The translations under genes and the position numbers were made by a program. Positions 31,001-39,783 of a stretch of DNA of 64,000 bases are shown here, piece by piece; the stretch's first letter is position 1; each line of letters opens with the position of its first letter. The notes beneath the pieces were generated by a model. That model had not been told where the DNA came from. It searched no databases and saw only the letters and a list, made by a program, of their open reading frames with translations. Location of the stretch: the NCBI GenBank assembly GCA_031425035.1, contig JANPIN010000103.1, forward strand, positions 89,555-153,554. Reading direction: 5' to 3'. This DNA comes from M3007 sp031425035. Its GTDB lineage: Bacteria; Bacteroidota; Bacteroidia; Chitinophagales; Saprospiraceae.

Positions 31001-32287
31001 TTACGCTTTTTTTGACTGGTCGGCCTCCTTGCCTTTCTTGTCCTTGCCGGCGCCGGGCACCGGGTCGGGCTGGCTATCCTCCAGTATATCAGCCTCTTCG
31101 CCGTCGGCGGGCATAGGAAGCTGGTATTTCTCGTACCAATAATGTTTCGCAATCGGGACAATCTTGCCCAGCTGCAAATCCATCGTCAGGCGCTGCGGCA
31201 GCGACAATCCATCTTCGTCATGGAATTCCCAGCAGCCGCCCTCGACGGGATAACCCAGGCTGGCCAGGTAAGGCACCAGCTTTTCATTCAGGACGCGGAG
31301 CACAAAGGCGCGGTCGTCCTTGTGCAGCTCGTCCTGGGTATCCTGCTGCGTTTCGCTTTGAGCGTATCCAGAGTGCTTCGCTTCCTGAGTGGTCATGCTA
31401 TTGCCCAGCACCGTAATGGATAACTCCTGGTTGCAGGCATCGATCAGGAACCGAAAGATGTCGTTCGACGAGCTGCCGGCAGTCGGGTTATGGAACTCCA
31501 GGTGTGCATCCTCCGGAGCGACTACGTAGCCCGCTGATCCGGCCTGCGCCAGCGCGGTCTCCAGGACGCCCCGGCTTTGCTCGTTCGAGTACGTGGCCCA
31601 GCGGAAGGGCATACCGAATACTTCAGCGAACTCGGCCCAGTCGCCGAACCCGCCACGTTTGTAAATGACGTTCGCGCAGCACTTCAGCAGGATGCCCAGA
31701 TCGTCCACTTTGCCGACCTCGATACAGTAGTCCGTGTACGGCGCTTCGCGGAACGGCAGGCCGACGATGTCCCAGGCGTTTTTCGTGACCACGCCGCGTT
31801 TTGGCTTCACGTGCTTCCGGGGTACCAGGTTGGTAGCGCCGTTGAAGTCCTTTTGTTTCGGGCCTGGCCAGTACAGCTCCAGGAGCGAGAAACCCCAGAA
31901 CCGTGCCTGCAATGCTTCCTCCAGGAAGGCATTGAAGATGGCCCGTTTCGTCAGGTCGTTCACTTCGTCCACCGGCATGCCGTCCTTACTGAACTTGATC
32001 TTAGCGTTGGTGATCCGGCTGATCCGTTGCTGGATCAAGGCATCGAGTCGACCGTCTAACAAAATCTCGCTGTACAGGTCATAGAGCAGGGAGCGCTGTT
32101 CGTGTTCCTGCTCAGCTGACACCAGGGCGGTACGCCATTTGCCAATGTCCTGACTTTGCCGCACGATGGGCCGCACGGTGGTATGGTTGATCACCGTGTT
32201 TGCGGCCAGGTTGGCTGCCTTGGTAGCCCGCTCTTTGGCGGCTAATTCGATGCGCCGTTCGGCCGCGTATTTGTCATTTAAGGTCAT
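31001..32287 (-). CDS. Portal protein (Mu gp29 / DUF935)
   Basis: The 428-residue protein matches DUF935 portals: RSLLYDLYSEILLDGRLDAL, RARFWGFSLLELYWP-type core, GMPFRWATY and ELSITVLGNSMTTQEAKHSG. The last 35 residues are charged and low in complexity (DPVPGAGKDKKGKEADQSKKA). It forms the ring through which DNA enters the capsid and on which the tail is mounted. It sits between gp36-like and MuF. A 140-base gap without any gene separates it from the gp36-like gene. Confidence 0.92.
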   Translation of the reverse strand: MTLNDKYAAERRIELAAKERATKAANLAANTVINHTTVRPIVRQSQDIGKWRTALVSAEQEHEQRSLLYDLYSEILLDGRLDALIQQRISRITNAKIKFSKDGMPVDEVNDLTKRAIFNAFLEEALQARFWGFSLLELYWPGPKQKDFNGATNLVPRKHVKPKRGVVTKNAWDIVGLPFREAPYTDYCIEVGKVDDLGILLKCCANVIYKRGGFGDWAEFAEVFGMPFRWATYSNEQSRGVLETALAQAGSAGYVVAPEDAHLEFHNPTAGSSSNDIFRFLIDACNQELSITVLGNSMTTQEAKHSGYAQSETQQDTQDELHKDDRAFVLRVLNEKLVPYLASLGYPVEGGCWEFHDEDGLSLPQRLTMDLQLGKIVPIAKHYWYEKYQLPMPADGEEADILEDSQPDPVPGAGKDKKGKEADQSKKA

Positions 32288-32427
32288 CCGCTTTAAAAAA
32301 CTAATTGTTTGAAATTTGCCCTGTAAGACGACATTCTTTGTTTTACGCCCACACTTGGGCGCGGGGTAATAGTTGCCGCGTTCCTGTGCCTTTTAAATCG
32401 CGTTAAAACCGTGTTCAGCCTCCGAGA

Positions 32428-32838
32428 TTAAAAGTAGTTCGAGCGCTTGGCGTTACTTCCGTAGCTAATGTGCTTTTGCTCGGTAGCCACTCGCCGGGGC
32501 AGGTCGTTATACAGTTCCGTCTTGGCCGCACCCTTCAGCCAGGCTTTGGCCCGGTCGTAACGTTTGGCGCGGTCCTCCACATCCTGCCCGGCCTGTATTC
32601 TGGAGACGATCAGGTACACGGCGATGTCGCAGCCGAAATCGACCAGGAGCGCGTGTCGGTCGCTGCCTGTCTTGGCGAAGATCTCGTCGACGTCGAAGGC
32701 ATCGAACAGGTAGCCGCGCATTTCGGAGACGGCAGCCGTGCAGGCCTGGACCACCAGGGTGTCATCGGTGCGGGTAATCTCGTCCAGTTCGTCCTGGAGG
32801 ATTTTCAGGTACAGATCAGCTTTATTGATAAACGCCAT
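32428..32838 (-). CDS. Mu gp36-like head-tail protein (DUF1320)
   Basis: The 136-residue protein shows the DUF1320 pattern: AFINKADLYLKILQDELDEI at the start, VQACTAAVSEMRGYLFDAFD, a D-H segment DRHALLVDFGCDIAVYLI and AKAWLKGAAKTELYNDLP. The family is a Mu structural gene (gp36), probably a head-tail connector. Its start overlaps the terminase stop by one base. Confidence 0.85.
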   Translation of the reverse strand: MAFINKADLYLKILQDELDEITRTDDTLVVQACTAAVSEMRGYLFDAFDVDEIFAKTGSDRHALLVDFGCDIAVYLIVSRIQAGQDVEDRAKRYDRAKAWLKGAAKTELYNDLPRRVATEQKHISYGSNAKRSNYF

Positions 32839-34364
32839 TAGTACTTGTGTTTTGTCCGCTGATCCCGGCCGACGGTCATCGGGGCCAGGGTCCGCAGTTT
32901 GTTGTTAATAATCCAGACGCCTCCTTCCGTTGCATCGGGGCCGTCATCGTGCGCGGGCAGGCTGGGTTCGATGGCTTTGAACTGTTCGACGAGCCGCTGC
33001 ATGTGCGGATCATCCTGTTCGGCTTCATTGAAGATCAGGGAGCCGCGCCGGTTCAAAGGTTCCAGGTTGCCCTCGATGCGGCTGAACTTGTCCGGTTTGT
33101 CGCGGTCGTCCGGAGCGATGGCCAGTATGCCGTTCGCTTTTTCCATTGCCCGGAGCGCCGGCATAAACACGTCCTGATACCAGGGGTCTTGAAAGCCGTT
33201 GCACTCGATGTAGTTGTACACCTGGGTGCGGCCGGCCACTAAGTCCCGCATATCGTAAAACCAGCCGAGCATCTTGGTCAGGATGGTTTGTTCCAGCCTG
33301 GCGCGGATGATGTAGAAATCGCCGTTCAGTTCGCCCAGGAGAATGACCGCTTTGTAGTCGTTCTTCTTGGAGTTACTGTACGAGCTGTCGCAGTAGTTGA
33401 CCAGGAACTTGAACTTACCCAGCGGCGGCACTTTCCCGTACCGTATGTCGGTAAATACCGACCCTTCGTTGATCGGGTTATTGAAATACTCCTTTTGCCC
33501 GCTGGCATAGGAGATTTTGGAAAGCATGTAGTTGACGTTCTCCAGGGTGTACCGTTCCGACCAGGAGGGTTTACCCTTCGCGTCCAGGATGTTCACCTGG
33601 TCGAATGCGTCTGCTTTCTGGCTGGCCCGCAGCACCATCCCCTTTTTGCTGATGATGTTACCGACTACGATGAAGCGTTTGCGGCCACTGATCGACATCG
33701 CCGGGAACAGGGCTTGTTCGATCCAGTCCCACTTCTTTTGCTGGCGCGTTTCATTCCGGCTTTCCTCGTCCGTATCGATGTCATCGGTCAGCACGTAGTC
33801 CGGCCGTTTCTCTTCGTTACGGCTACCGCGCGGGCTTTGTCCGGCACCAATGGCGCGGAAGGACTTACCATCAGCCGTTACGAACCGGCCGACTTCCCAG
33901 CCGCGCCAGCTCTTTTGCGGCCCGAAGTCGTGGATCAGGCGCTGGTTACTTTCCAGGTTGATCATCAGCGGCATCAGCAGCTCGCAGGCATTATCGTAGG
34001 AATGGCTGACCAGGAGCATATTAAACAGCCGGCCGTTCATCATTTCAAAAAGGGGAACGAACAGGCCGAACACCACGGACTTACTATGTTCCCGTGCCCA
34101 GGCCAGCACCATGTAGATCACTTCCGATTTAGCAATCTTCCGGGCTGCCTTCAGCTGGAACTTGGCGAAGGGCGCCGAGCAGTAGTTCGGGAAGTAGTAC
34201 TGGCAAAAGGCCGGGAAGTCATTTAAAAGCCGTTTAATACGCGCTTTCTTCTCGCCATCCGATTCGTCACGGGGTACGGGTATTTCGCGCTGGATGTTTT
34301 TGCGGTAAGCATCCCAGCGCTCCATTACTTCCCGGTCACTCATTTTACGGGTTTGCTCTATCAT
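32838..34364 (-). CDS. Terminase large subunit (Mu gp28-like)
   Basis: This 508-residue packaging motor has Walker A-like AREHSKS at about 90-96, Walker B YVLTDDID at about 190-197, and a C-terminal RNase H-like nuclease. Acidic residues of the nuclease are visible in VNYCDSSYSN (about 325), YNYIECNGF (about 390) and HDDGPDATEGG (about 480). It cuts and packages prophage DNA, in Mu by headful from the left end into flanking host DNA. Its start overlaps the small subunit stop (ATGA). Confidence 0.94.
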   Translation of the reverse strand: MIEQTRKMSDREVMERWDAYRKNIQREIPVPRDESDGEKKARIKRLLNDFPAFCQYYFPNYCSAPFAKFQLKAARKIAKSEVIYMVLAWAREHSKSVVFGLFVPLFEMMNGRLFNMLLVSHSYDNACELLMPLMINLESNQRLIHDFGPQKSWRGWEVGRFVTADGKSFRAIGAGQSPRGSRNEEKRPDYVLTDDIDTDEESRNETRQQKKWDWIEQALFPAMSISGRKRFIVVGNIISKKGMVLRASQKADAFDQVNILDAKGKPSWSERYTLENVNYMLSKISYASGQKEYFNNPINEGSVFTDIRYGKVPPLGKFKFLVNYCDSSYSNSKKNDYKAVILLGELNGDFYIIRARLEQTILTKMLGWFYDMRDLVAGRTQVYNYIECNGFQDPWYQDVFMPALRAMEKANGILAIAPDDRDKPDKFSRIEGNLEPLNRRGSLIFNEAEQDDPHMQRLVEQFKAIEPSLPAHDDGPDATEGGVWIINNKLRTLAPMTVGRDQRTKHKY

Positions 34365-34807
34365 GACCGGGCGACTACGTGTTTCATGAAGGAATCGTAC
34401 AGATCGAGCACGTCGGCTGATTTGTCTGGGGCCACGCTGCGCACGTAGTCCACGAAGTGGATACCCACATCCATGATCACGGCCACGTTCATTTTGGTCT
34501 CCAGGTTCCTGATATGGGCGCTGAGCTTCAGCAGCGTGTCGGCTTCCTTGCTATCCGGGAAACGGCTGCCCTGGGCGCGGGCCATGATCTTGGTGTTCAG
34601 CTCTTCCAGTTGCAGGTAGGCGTTGGCCAGTTCCTGCTGGCGGCTGGCCAGTTTGGAGCGACGCAGTTTATCCCACTGATCCTCGCGGACCCATTTCGAC
34701 ATGGTCTGTTCGCTCACGCCTACGCGGCTGGCCACTTCCTTTTGTGAGGAAGTCGGTTCAGATACATACATCAGCCTGGCCAGATCCTTCTTTTGCTCGT
34801 TGGTCAT
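34361..34807 (-). CDS. Terminase small subunit-like HTH protein (Mu gp27 / DUF1804-type)
   Basis: The 148-residue protein begins with an HTH (DLARLMYVSEPTSSQKEVASRVGVSEQTMSKWVRE at about 8-45), followed by a long helical region (LASRQQELANAYLQLEELNTKI) for oligomerisation and a C-terminal segment. This is the layout of small terminase subunits, which recognise the packaging site. It is the first gene of the leftward packaging/head operon, directly under the promoter at 34824-34858. Confidence 0.82.
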   Translation of the reverse strand: MTNEQKKDLARLMYVSEPTSSQKEVASRVGVSEQTMSKWVREDQWDKLRRSKLASRQQELANAYLQLEELNTKIMARAQGSRFPDSKEADTLLKLSAHIRNLETKMNVAVIMDVGIHFVDYVRSVAPDKSADVLDLYDSFMKHVVARS

Positions 34808-34823
34808 GCAATTCTATTTCGGA

Positions 34824-34858
34824 CAAAAGTAGATGCGCCGGCTGCCTGGGCTGGCAAA
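34824..34858 (-). promoter_or_regulatory. Leftward late promoter of the packaging/head operon
   Basis: On the minus strand TTTG (34855-34858), a 23-base spacer and TACTTTTG (34824-34831) match the -33/-7 pattern. It lies 16 bases before the terminase small subunit start. Confidence 0.65.
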
Positions 34859-34923
34859 CACCCGCAGCGGTCGCCGGCTTACTGGAAACCATTTCCACAA
34901 CCCTGGCGACGGCTGCGCCCTTT

Positions 34924-34956
34924 TTTGGTGGGGGGGTATGGGTACCGGTAAGTTTG
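34924..34956 (+). promoter_or_regulatory. Rightward late promoter of the capsid/tail operon
   Basis: TTTG (34924-34927), a 21-base spacer and TAAGTTTG (34949-34956) match the consensus, 24 bases before the protease/scaffold ATG. The spacer has a G-tract (34931-34937). With the leftward promoter it forms a divergent late control region of 173 bases. Confidence 0.65.
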
Positions 34957-34980
34957 CCACATCAAAAGCAAGTCACACGA

Positions 34981-35976
34981 ATGGCAAAGAAGACCTTCAT
35001 ACTAAGCACGGAGCATATAAACAGTTACGGATTTCGCGTCCTGACTGCCGGGATTAAAATCCCGGTAAGCGGATCAGTAATCATGCTGTGGAATCATAGC
35101 CGGGCGATGAAGGGCGACAAAAACGAGGTTCTGCCAATCGGCCGCTGGGTCAACCTGCGGGTCGAGAATGGCAAACTTTTAGGCGATGCGGAGTTTGATA
35201 GTGCTGATCCATTTGCTGCCGAGATCGAGCGCAAGGTGGAAGCGGGCATTATTAACGAAGCCAGTTCCGGCTTGAAGCCGCTGAAGTGGAGTAACGATGC
35301 AGCTGTAAAACTGGTTGGTCAACAATACCCAACCCTGGCCGAATGCGGTATCCGCGAAGCCAGCATTACCGACATCGCTTCTAATGAATTCGCCGTCGCT
35401 CTGTATGACGATCAAGGCCAATCCATCAATTTGACTGACGAAAATGTCCTGGTCAGCCTGACCAGTGGCGCAATCACCACACCACCTACCGACATGAACG
35501 AATTGCAAACCCTGGCCCTGTCGTTGGGCCTGCCGGTGACGGCGACCCTGGCCGAAGTCCAGGCCAAGCAAAATCTGCTGCTCTCTCAAAACGCTACCCT
35601 GACGGGCCAGTTGGCTACGCTTCAGGCCGCTGAAACCCAGCGGAGAGCCGCCGAGATCACCACGCTGCTGGATGCAGCCGTAACGGATAACCGGATCACC
35701 GTGGCCACGCGCCCGGCGTTTCAAAAGTTGTTCGACGGGGATTTCGACAATGCGAAGTCTATCCTGGAAGCGATGCCGAAAACGGTGAAGCTGACGGAAT
35801 TCGCAGCCAAAACCGCCGGCGATCAAGGCGGGATGACCTACCAGGGCAAGACGTTCAGCCAGCTGAGCAAGGAAAGCCCCAAAGTGCTCGAAACGCTTCA
35901 GGCCAATGACATGGCCACTTTCAAAGCATTGTACAAAGCCGAATTCGGCAAGGACTATAAGGAAACGGCGAAGTAA
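34981..35976 (+). CDS. Prohead protease / scaffold protein (Mu gpI/gpZ-like)
   Basis: The start is set at ATG 34981 (MAKKTFILSTEHINSYGFRVL); the longer frame runs through the promoter and the divergent terminase gene. The N-terminal part (about 1-150) resembles Mu-type proteases: MLWNHSRAMKGDKNEVLPIGRW with a conserved His, and VEAGIINEASSGLKP. The C-terminal part is helical with a coiled-coil Gln/Ala-rich region (LAEVQAKQNLLLSQNATLTG) typical of scaffolds. It directly precedes the major capsid gene. Confidence 0.85.
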   Translation: MAKKTFILSTEHINSYGFRVLTAGIKIPVSGSVIMLWNHSRAMKGDKNEVLPIGRWVNLRVENGKLLGDAEFDSADPFAAEIERKVEAGIINEASSGLKPLKWSNDAAVKLVGQQYPTLAECGIREASITDIASNEFAVALYDDQGQSINLTDENVLVSLTSGAITTPPTDMNELQTLALSLGLPVTATLAEVQAKQNLLLSQNATLTGQLATLQAAETQRRAAEITTLLDAAVTDNRITVATRPAFQKLFDGDFDNAKSILEAMPKTVKLTEFAAKTAGDQGGMTYQGKTFSQLSKESPKVLETLQANDMATFKALYKAEFGKDYKETAK

Positions 35977-36031
35977 GCCGGTCGCGTCCCGTTCCATTCA
36001 CCTATCGCAAATCAATAACCTGACCTAAAAA

Positions 36032-36931
36032 ATGGCAGTCAATCGCGAAATGTGGCGCCCCGACATCGTGGGTTCGCTCTTCAAATCCAATACCTGGATG
36101 CCCCGTTCCTTCAACGCCGACGAATACGTCGTGGGCGGCCGGGTGGTGCACATCCCACAAGCCGGCGCGCCTTCAGGTGTTGAGCGCAACCGGCAGAACC
36201 TGCCCGCCCCCATCGTGAAGCGGACGGATACCGACATCACCTACGCCCTGGACGAATATACCAGCGATCCGCGCCTGATCACGGACATCGACAAAAAGGA
36301 GCTGTCGTATGATAAGCGCCAGTCGATCATCATGGAAGATACTGGTGTGATGATGCAGGTGGCCGGCGATAATATGCTGTACAACTGGTCGAAGAATATC
36401 CCGACCGGCAGCAAACTGGCCACTACGGGCGGCAACGCCACGGGTACGGCGCCGGGCGCCACGGGCAACCGGAAGATCATCACGGAAGCCGACATCCGGA
36501 AAGCGCAGACGCTGCTGAACAACCAGAACGTGCCGACTGAGGGCCGCGTGATGATCCTGCCGGCCGACTTCGCCGATCAGCTGATCAGCGACAATAACCT
36601 GAAGTACGCTTTCCAGCAAACGGTGAACCTCAAAGAAGGTGCAATCGGTCGCCTGTACGGCTTCGATCTGTACGTCCGCTCCACGGTGATCGTGGAAACG
36701 ACTGGCGCTGTCGTGAAGCTGCCGGAAGCCGCTACGGCGACGGATGACAACGCCTGCGCCCTGTTCTACTACGAGAACCACGTGGAGCGCGCCCTGGGTG
36801 ATGTCGATATTTTCGACAACCCGAACCGGGCCGAGTACTACGGCGACATCGTGTCTTTCCTGCTGCGCCTGGGTGGCCGTAACCGCCGGGCCGACAACTA
36901 CGGCGTCGGCCTGATCGCTGCCCGCCCTTAA
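36032..36931 (+). CDS. Major capsid protein (HK97 fold, Mu gpT-type position)
   Basis: The 299-residue protein begins AVNREMWRPDIVGSLFKSNT and contains EYVVGGRVVHIPQAG, SYDKRQSIIMEDTG, VMILPADFADQLISD, and a C-terminal GDIVSFLLRLGGRNRRADNYG. Length and pattern fit capsid proteins of Bacteroidota myo- and siphoviruses. It lies between the protease/scaffold and a small surface-type protein, as expected for this module. Confidence 0.88.
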   Translation: MAVNREMWRPDIVGSLFKSNTWMPRSFNADEYVVGGRVVHIPQAGAPSGVERNRQNLPAPIVKRTDTDITYALDEYTSDPRLITDIDKKELSYDKRQSIIMEDTGVMMQVAGDNMLYNWSKNIPTGSKLATTGGNATGTAPGATGNRKIITEADIRKAQTLLNNQNVPTEGRVMILPADFADQLISDNNLKYAFQQTVNLKEGAIGRLYGFDLYVRSTVIVETTGAVVKLPEAATATDDNACALFYYENHVERALGDVDIFDNPNRAEYYGDIVSFLLRLGGRNRRADNYGVGLIAARP

Positions 36932-36992
36932 TACCTGGGCTGACCTGATCAGTTGGTTATTCCTTCAACATTCACCTTTTCAACCTTCCATC

Positions 36993-37328
36993 ATGGCAGG
37001 CATCAAATATCCATTCGGTAAGGCCGACGTAACGGCGGCCACCACGGCCACGGCTATGCCGGTGACCGTATCCAATCAGTTCACGTACAAGAAGCTGACG
37101 GCCAACCTCACGGCCGCTACGGTGATCACGGTCACGGTGGACAACCTGGCGGACGGCGCGGAACTGTACTTCGAGATCCCGTGCGGAGCTACGGCGTATA
37201 ACACCACGTTCGACTCGACCAACGTCACCAGCGCCGGTGTAACCGGTGTGATCAACAAAACGAAGGTCATCCGCTTCGTCTACGTGAACGGCAAGTTCGT
37301 GGAGACGTCCCAGACGCAAATCAACTAA
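36993..37328 (+). CDS. Small beta-rich protein, probable capsid decoration
   Basis: The 111-residue product is Thr/Val-rich and beta-strand-rich (ADVTAATTATAMPVTVSNQF, TAATVITVTVDNLADGAELYF). No family is recognised. Position immediately after the capsid gene suggests a head decoration protein. Confidence 0.65.
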   Translation: MAGIKYPFGKADVTAATTATAMPVTVSNQFTYKKLTANLTAATVITVTVDNLADGAELYFEIPCGATAYNTTFDSTNVTSAGVTGVINKTKVIRFVYVNGKFVETSQTQIN

Positions 37329-37353
37329 ATCCGATTAGGTAATCCTTTCTGTA

Positions 37354-37587
37354 ATGGCTGGAACAAAACTGAGCAATCTGACGGAACGCGAGCTACTGGT
37401 GCTGCTGCTCGAAAAAGTGGACCGACTCGAAAAGGATGTTGCTACGGGGCCAGTTGTTACAGAAAGGGTTTTCAAGCTGGAAATGCAGCTGGCTGAATTA
37501 AAAGTGCGCTTTAATATATATGTCGCGCTGATTGGTTCCGCCGCTGGTGCTGCCGGTTCACTCATTGCCAAAATCATTCATTTCTAA
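37354..37587 (+). CDS. Coiled-coil protein with C-terminal membrane helix (XhlA/holin-like)
   Basis: The 77-residue protein has an N-terminal coiled coil (LTERELLVLLLEKVDRLEKDV, FKLEMQLAELKVRF) and a C-terminal hydrophobic helix (IYVALIGSAAGAAGSLIAKI). This is the topology of the haemolysin XhlA family and some phage holin accessory proteins. It is in the head/tail operon, away from the lysis cassette at 22-23.6 kb. The function is uncertain. It overlaps the next ATG (TAATG). Confidence 0.65.
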   Translation: MAGTKLSNLTERELLVLLLEKVDRLEKDVATGPVVTERVFKLEMQLAELKVRFNIYVALIGSAAGAAGSLIAKIIHF

Positions 37588-37940
37588 TGAAACGCTGGAA
37601 ATCAACTTTTGAAGCACATCCCGCCGCCAGTGCCATTTACGTGGTGGACGGCATGCCCTTCCTGGAACTGAGCCACGCTCACTCCCATAGCGCCTCTACC
37701 AATAAGCCGGTGGAAACCATCACCCGCCACCAGGTGGAGATCGCTGACGAAGCGGTGGAGTTGACGGCGGAAGAACTGGCCGCTGCCGAACTGGCGAAGG
37801 CCGAAAAAGAAGCTGCTGCCGCTAAGGCGAAGGCTGAAAAAGAGGAAGCTGCCGCCGCTGCCAAAGCGGAGAAAGAAGCCGCTGCCGCTAAGGCGAAAGC
37901 CGAAAAAGAAGCCGCCAAGGCTGCTAAAGCTGGCAAATAA
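37587..37940 (+). CDS. Protein with Ala-Lys-Glu repeat tail
   Basis: The first 60 residues look globular (MKRWKSTFEAHPAASAIYVV, HSASTNKPVETITRHQVEIAD). From about residue 65 the sequence consists only of repeats of AEKEAAAAKAK type, predicted to form one long charged helix. The DNA shows matching tandem repeats at about 37795-37930. The role is unknown; a spacer or coiled scaffold in the virion is possible. Confidence 0.65.
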   Translation: MKRWKSTFEAHPAASAIYVVDGMPFLELSHAHSHSASTNKPVETITRHQVEIADEAVELTAEELAAAELAKAEKEAAAAKAKAEKEEAAAAAKAEKEAAAAKAKAEKEAAKAAKAGK

Positions 37941-37998
37941 TCCGCTGTACCAAACTTACTTATCACTGCGCCGGCAACGGCCAAACCAACCGTTCGTA

Positions 37999-38460
37999 AT
38001 GAAACCGAAATTCGGACTCGTACCCAAACTTACTTTACTCGGCGTGCTGCTGTGTTTTCTGGCTAACCTTTGGCTCCAGGAAGTACATGACCGGCGAGCT
38101 GCCGAAAGTGCCGCGTCTCAAGTCTCCACGGGTAACCACCAGGGAGACGTACACGCCCCGGGATTCACCTTCCCGGTTCAATATTCCCAGGCCGTCCAGG
38201 AGCCGAACGGCGATGTCCAGGATACCGTCCAGGAGCCGGCGCCGACGCAGACCGATCCGGTCCCGACGCAAAATACCTCCTGGTGGGCCTGGCTGATGGC
38301 GCATAGTGGTTTACTGCTGCTGCTTTTACCCTTCATCGAAGCCGTTGTCCGACTTACCCCTACGGAAAAGGATAATAGCATCCTGAATTTCCTGAAGTAC
38401 CTGATTGACATGCTCTTGCCGAATCGCGCCAAAGGTGGCGGGAGACACGGGAGCGAGTAG
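37999..38460 (+). CDS. Two-helix membrane protein with Pro/Gln-rich loop
   Basis: The 153-residue protein has an N-terminal helix (LTLLGVLLCFLANLWLQ), a Pro/Gln-rich loop (residues about 40-92) and a second helix (SGLLLLLLPFIEAVVRL), then TPTEKDNSILNFLKYLIDMLLPNR. The ending TPTEKDNSI...LIDxLLPNR recurs in small Bacteroidota phage membrane proteins of unknown role. Beyond the TAG stop the same frame encodes a second copy of the ending (see 38461-38526). Confidence 0.65.
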   Translation: MKPKFGLVPKLTLLGVLLCFLANLWLQEVHDRRAAESAASQVSTGNHQGDVHAPGFTFPVQYSQAVQEPNGDVQDTVQEPAPTQTDPVPTQNTSWWAWLMAHSGLLLLLLPFIEAVVRLTPTEKDNSILNFLKYLIDMLLPNRAKGGGRHGSE

Positions 38461-38526
38461 TCACCTAAAGTGCTTGATACGCTCATTCCGAACCGGCGCA
38501 AGGACGAGGACGGGACGCACAGCTGA
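38461..38526 (+). other. In-frame extension repeating the C-terminal motif after TAG
   Basis: Directly after the TAG at 38458-38460 the frame continues for 21 codons to TGA and encodes SPKVLDTLIPNRRKDEDGTHS. This resembles the preceding end LIDMLLPNRAKGGGRHGSE. Either a partial duplication has been closed off by a stop, or some readthrough adds a second copy of the motif. The rest of the gap to 38593 has no gene. Confidence 0.5.
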
Positions 38527-38592
38527 CGCTGCCTGCGCTCCCGTTCCTCAACCGGTTACACCTATATATTATAGTACCAATAAATTGACTGT

Positions 38593-39777
38593 ATGGCACT
38601 CCCTGGAGTAAGTCTATTGCTTGAAACTGGAGGCCTGGGCCTCGTAGCGCCCGGCGCTGACGGCGTAGTTGGCATCGTGTTCAACGGTGTAGCACCTACC
38701 AGCCTGACGCTCGGCACTTCCTTCCAGGGCTTCGGTCTGGATGAATTCGAGGCAATCGGCATCACTGCCACCTACGATACCACCAACACCGTCAAGGTCT
38801 GGAAAGAGATCAAAGAGTTCTACGATACGGCCGGCGACGGCGCTGAGTTGTGGATCATGATCGTGGCCCAAGCCGTCACGATGGCGAACCTCCTGGACAA
38901 GGCCAACGCTTACGCCAAGAAGTTGCTGGACGACGCCAGCGGCCGGATCAAGATCCTGGCCATCGGTCGCAACCCGGCAGTGGGCTATACGCCAGTGGTA
39001 ACGACGCAGATCGACGCTGACGTACTGGCTGCCCTGGTCACTGGCCAGGCGCTGGCTGACGATCAGCAGGCGATATTCCGTCCACTGCGCATCCTGCTGC
39101 CCGGCTATGCCTACACCGGCACTACGTCCACTCTTTCGGACCTGCATACGCAGACCAAACCGAACGTGGCTGTTCTGATTGGTGACACGGTCACCGGAGC
39201 CCGGGCCGCGATTGGCTTGCTGCTGGGTCGGCTGGCGAAAGACCCGGTACAACGCAACCCCGGCCGGGTAAAAACCGGCAGCCTGCCGATCACGGCGGCG
39301 TTCCTGGGTGCATCCGCTTTTGAAGGAGTGGAAAGCTCCGCCATTGCCATCCACGACAAAGGGTTCATTACCCTGCGGAAGTACACCGGTAAGGCTGGTT
39401 ATTTCTTCAGCGATGACCCGACCGCCGTGGCACTGACCAACGACTTTTCGAGCCTGGCCCGTGGCCGGGTGATCGATAAGGCGATACGGATCGCTTACAC
39501 CACGTTCGTGGAAGAGATCCTGGACGAGGTGGAGATTGACCCGGCGACCGGCTATATCAGCGCGGTGAAGGCGAAGTACTACCAGAGCCTCATTGACAAT
39601 GCGATCAACACGGCGATGACGGCGGAAGGCGAGATCAGCGGCTTTGCCTCGTTCGTCGATCCGATCCAGAACGTGCTGAGCACCGGCAAAATCTGTGTGC
39701 AAATGCGGGTAGTGCCGGTCGGGTACGCGAAGGCCATCCAGGTGAAGCTGGGATTTTCTAAAACTGTAAATTCCTAA
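38593..39777 (+). CDS. Contractile tail sheath protein (DUF2586-like)
   Basis: The 394-residue protein begins ALPGVSLLLETGGLGLVAPG and contains DELWIMIV-type strands, LGRLAKDPVQRNPGRVKTG, and a C-terminal sheath domain with RGRVIDKAIRIAYTTFVEEI and YQSLIDNAINTAMTAEGEIS. It matches the DUF2586 tail sheath family found in Bacteroidota phages and contractile injection systems. Together with the tube gene 6 bases downstream it shows a myovirus-type tail. Confidence 0.85.
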   Translation: MALPGVSLLLETGGLGLVAPGADGVVGIVFNGVAPTSLTLGTSFQGFGLDEFEAIGITATYDTTNTVKVWKEIKEFYDTAGDGAELWIMIVAQAVTMANLLDKANAYAKKLLDDASGRIKILAIGRNPAVGYTPVVTTQIDADVLAALVTGQALADDQQAIFRPLRILLPGYAYTGTTSTLSDLHTQTKPNVAVLIGDTVTGARAAIGLLLGRLAKDPVQRNPGRVKTGSLPITAAFLGASAFEGVESSAIAIHDKGFITLRKYTGKAGYFFSDDPTAVALTNDFSSLARGRVIDKAIRIAYTTFVEEILDEVEIDPATGYISAVKAKYYQSLIDNAINTAMTAEGEISGFASFVDPIQNVLSTGKICVQMRVVPVGYAKAIQVKLGFSKTVNS

Positions 39778-39783
39778 TCAATC

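Noticed and set aside
34744..34980. N-terminal extension of the protease/scaffold protein
   Set aside because: It would run across the divergent promoter region and the terminase small subunit gene; ATG 34981 follows a good promoter.
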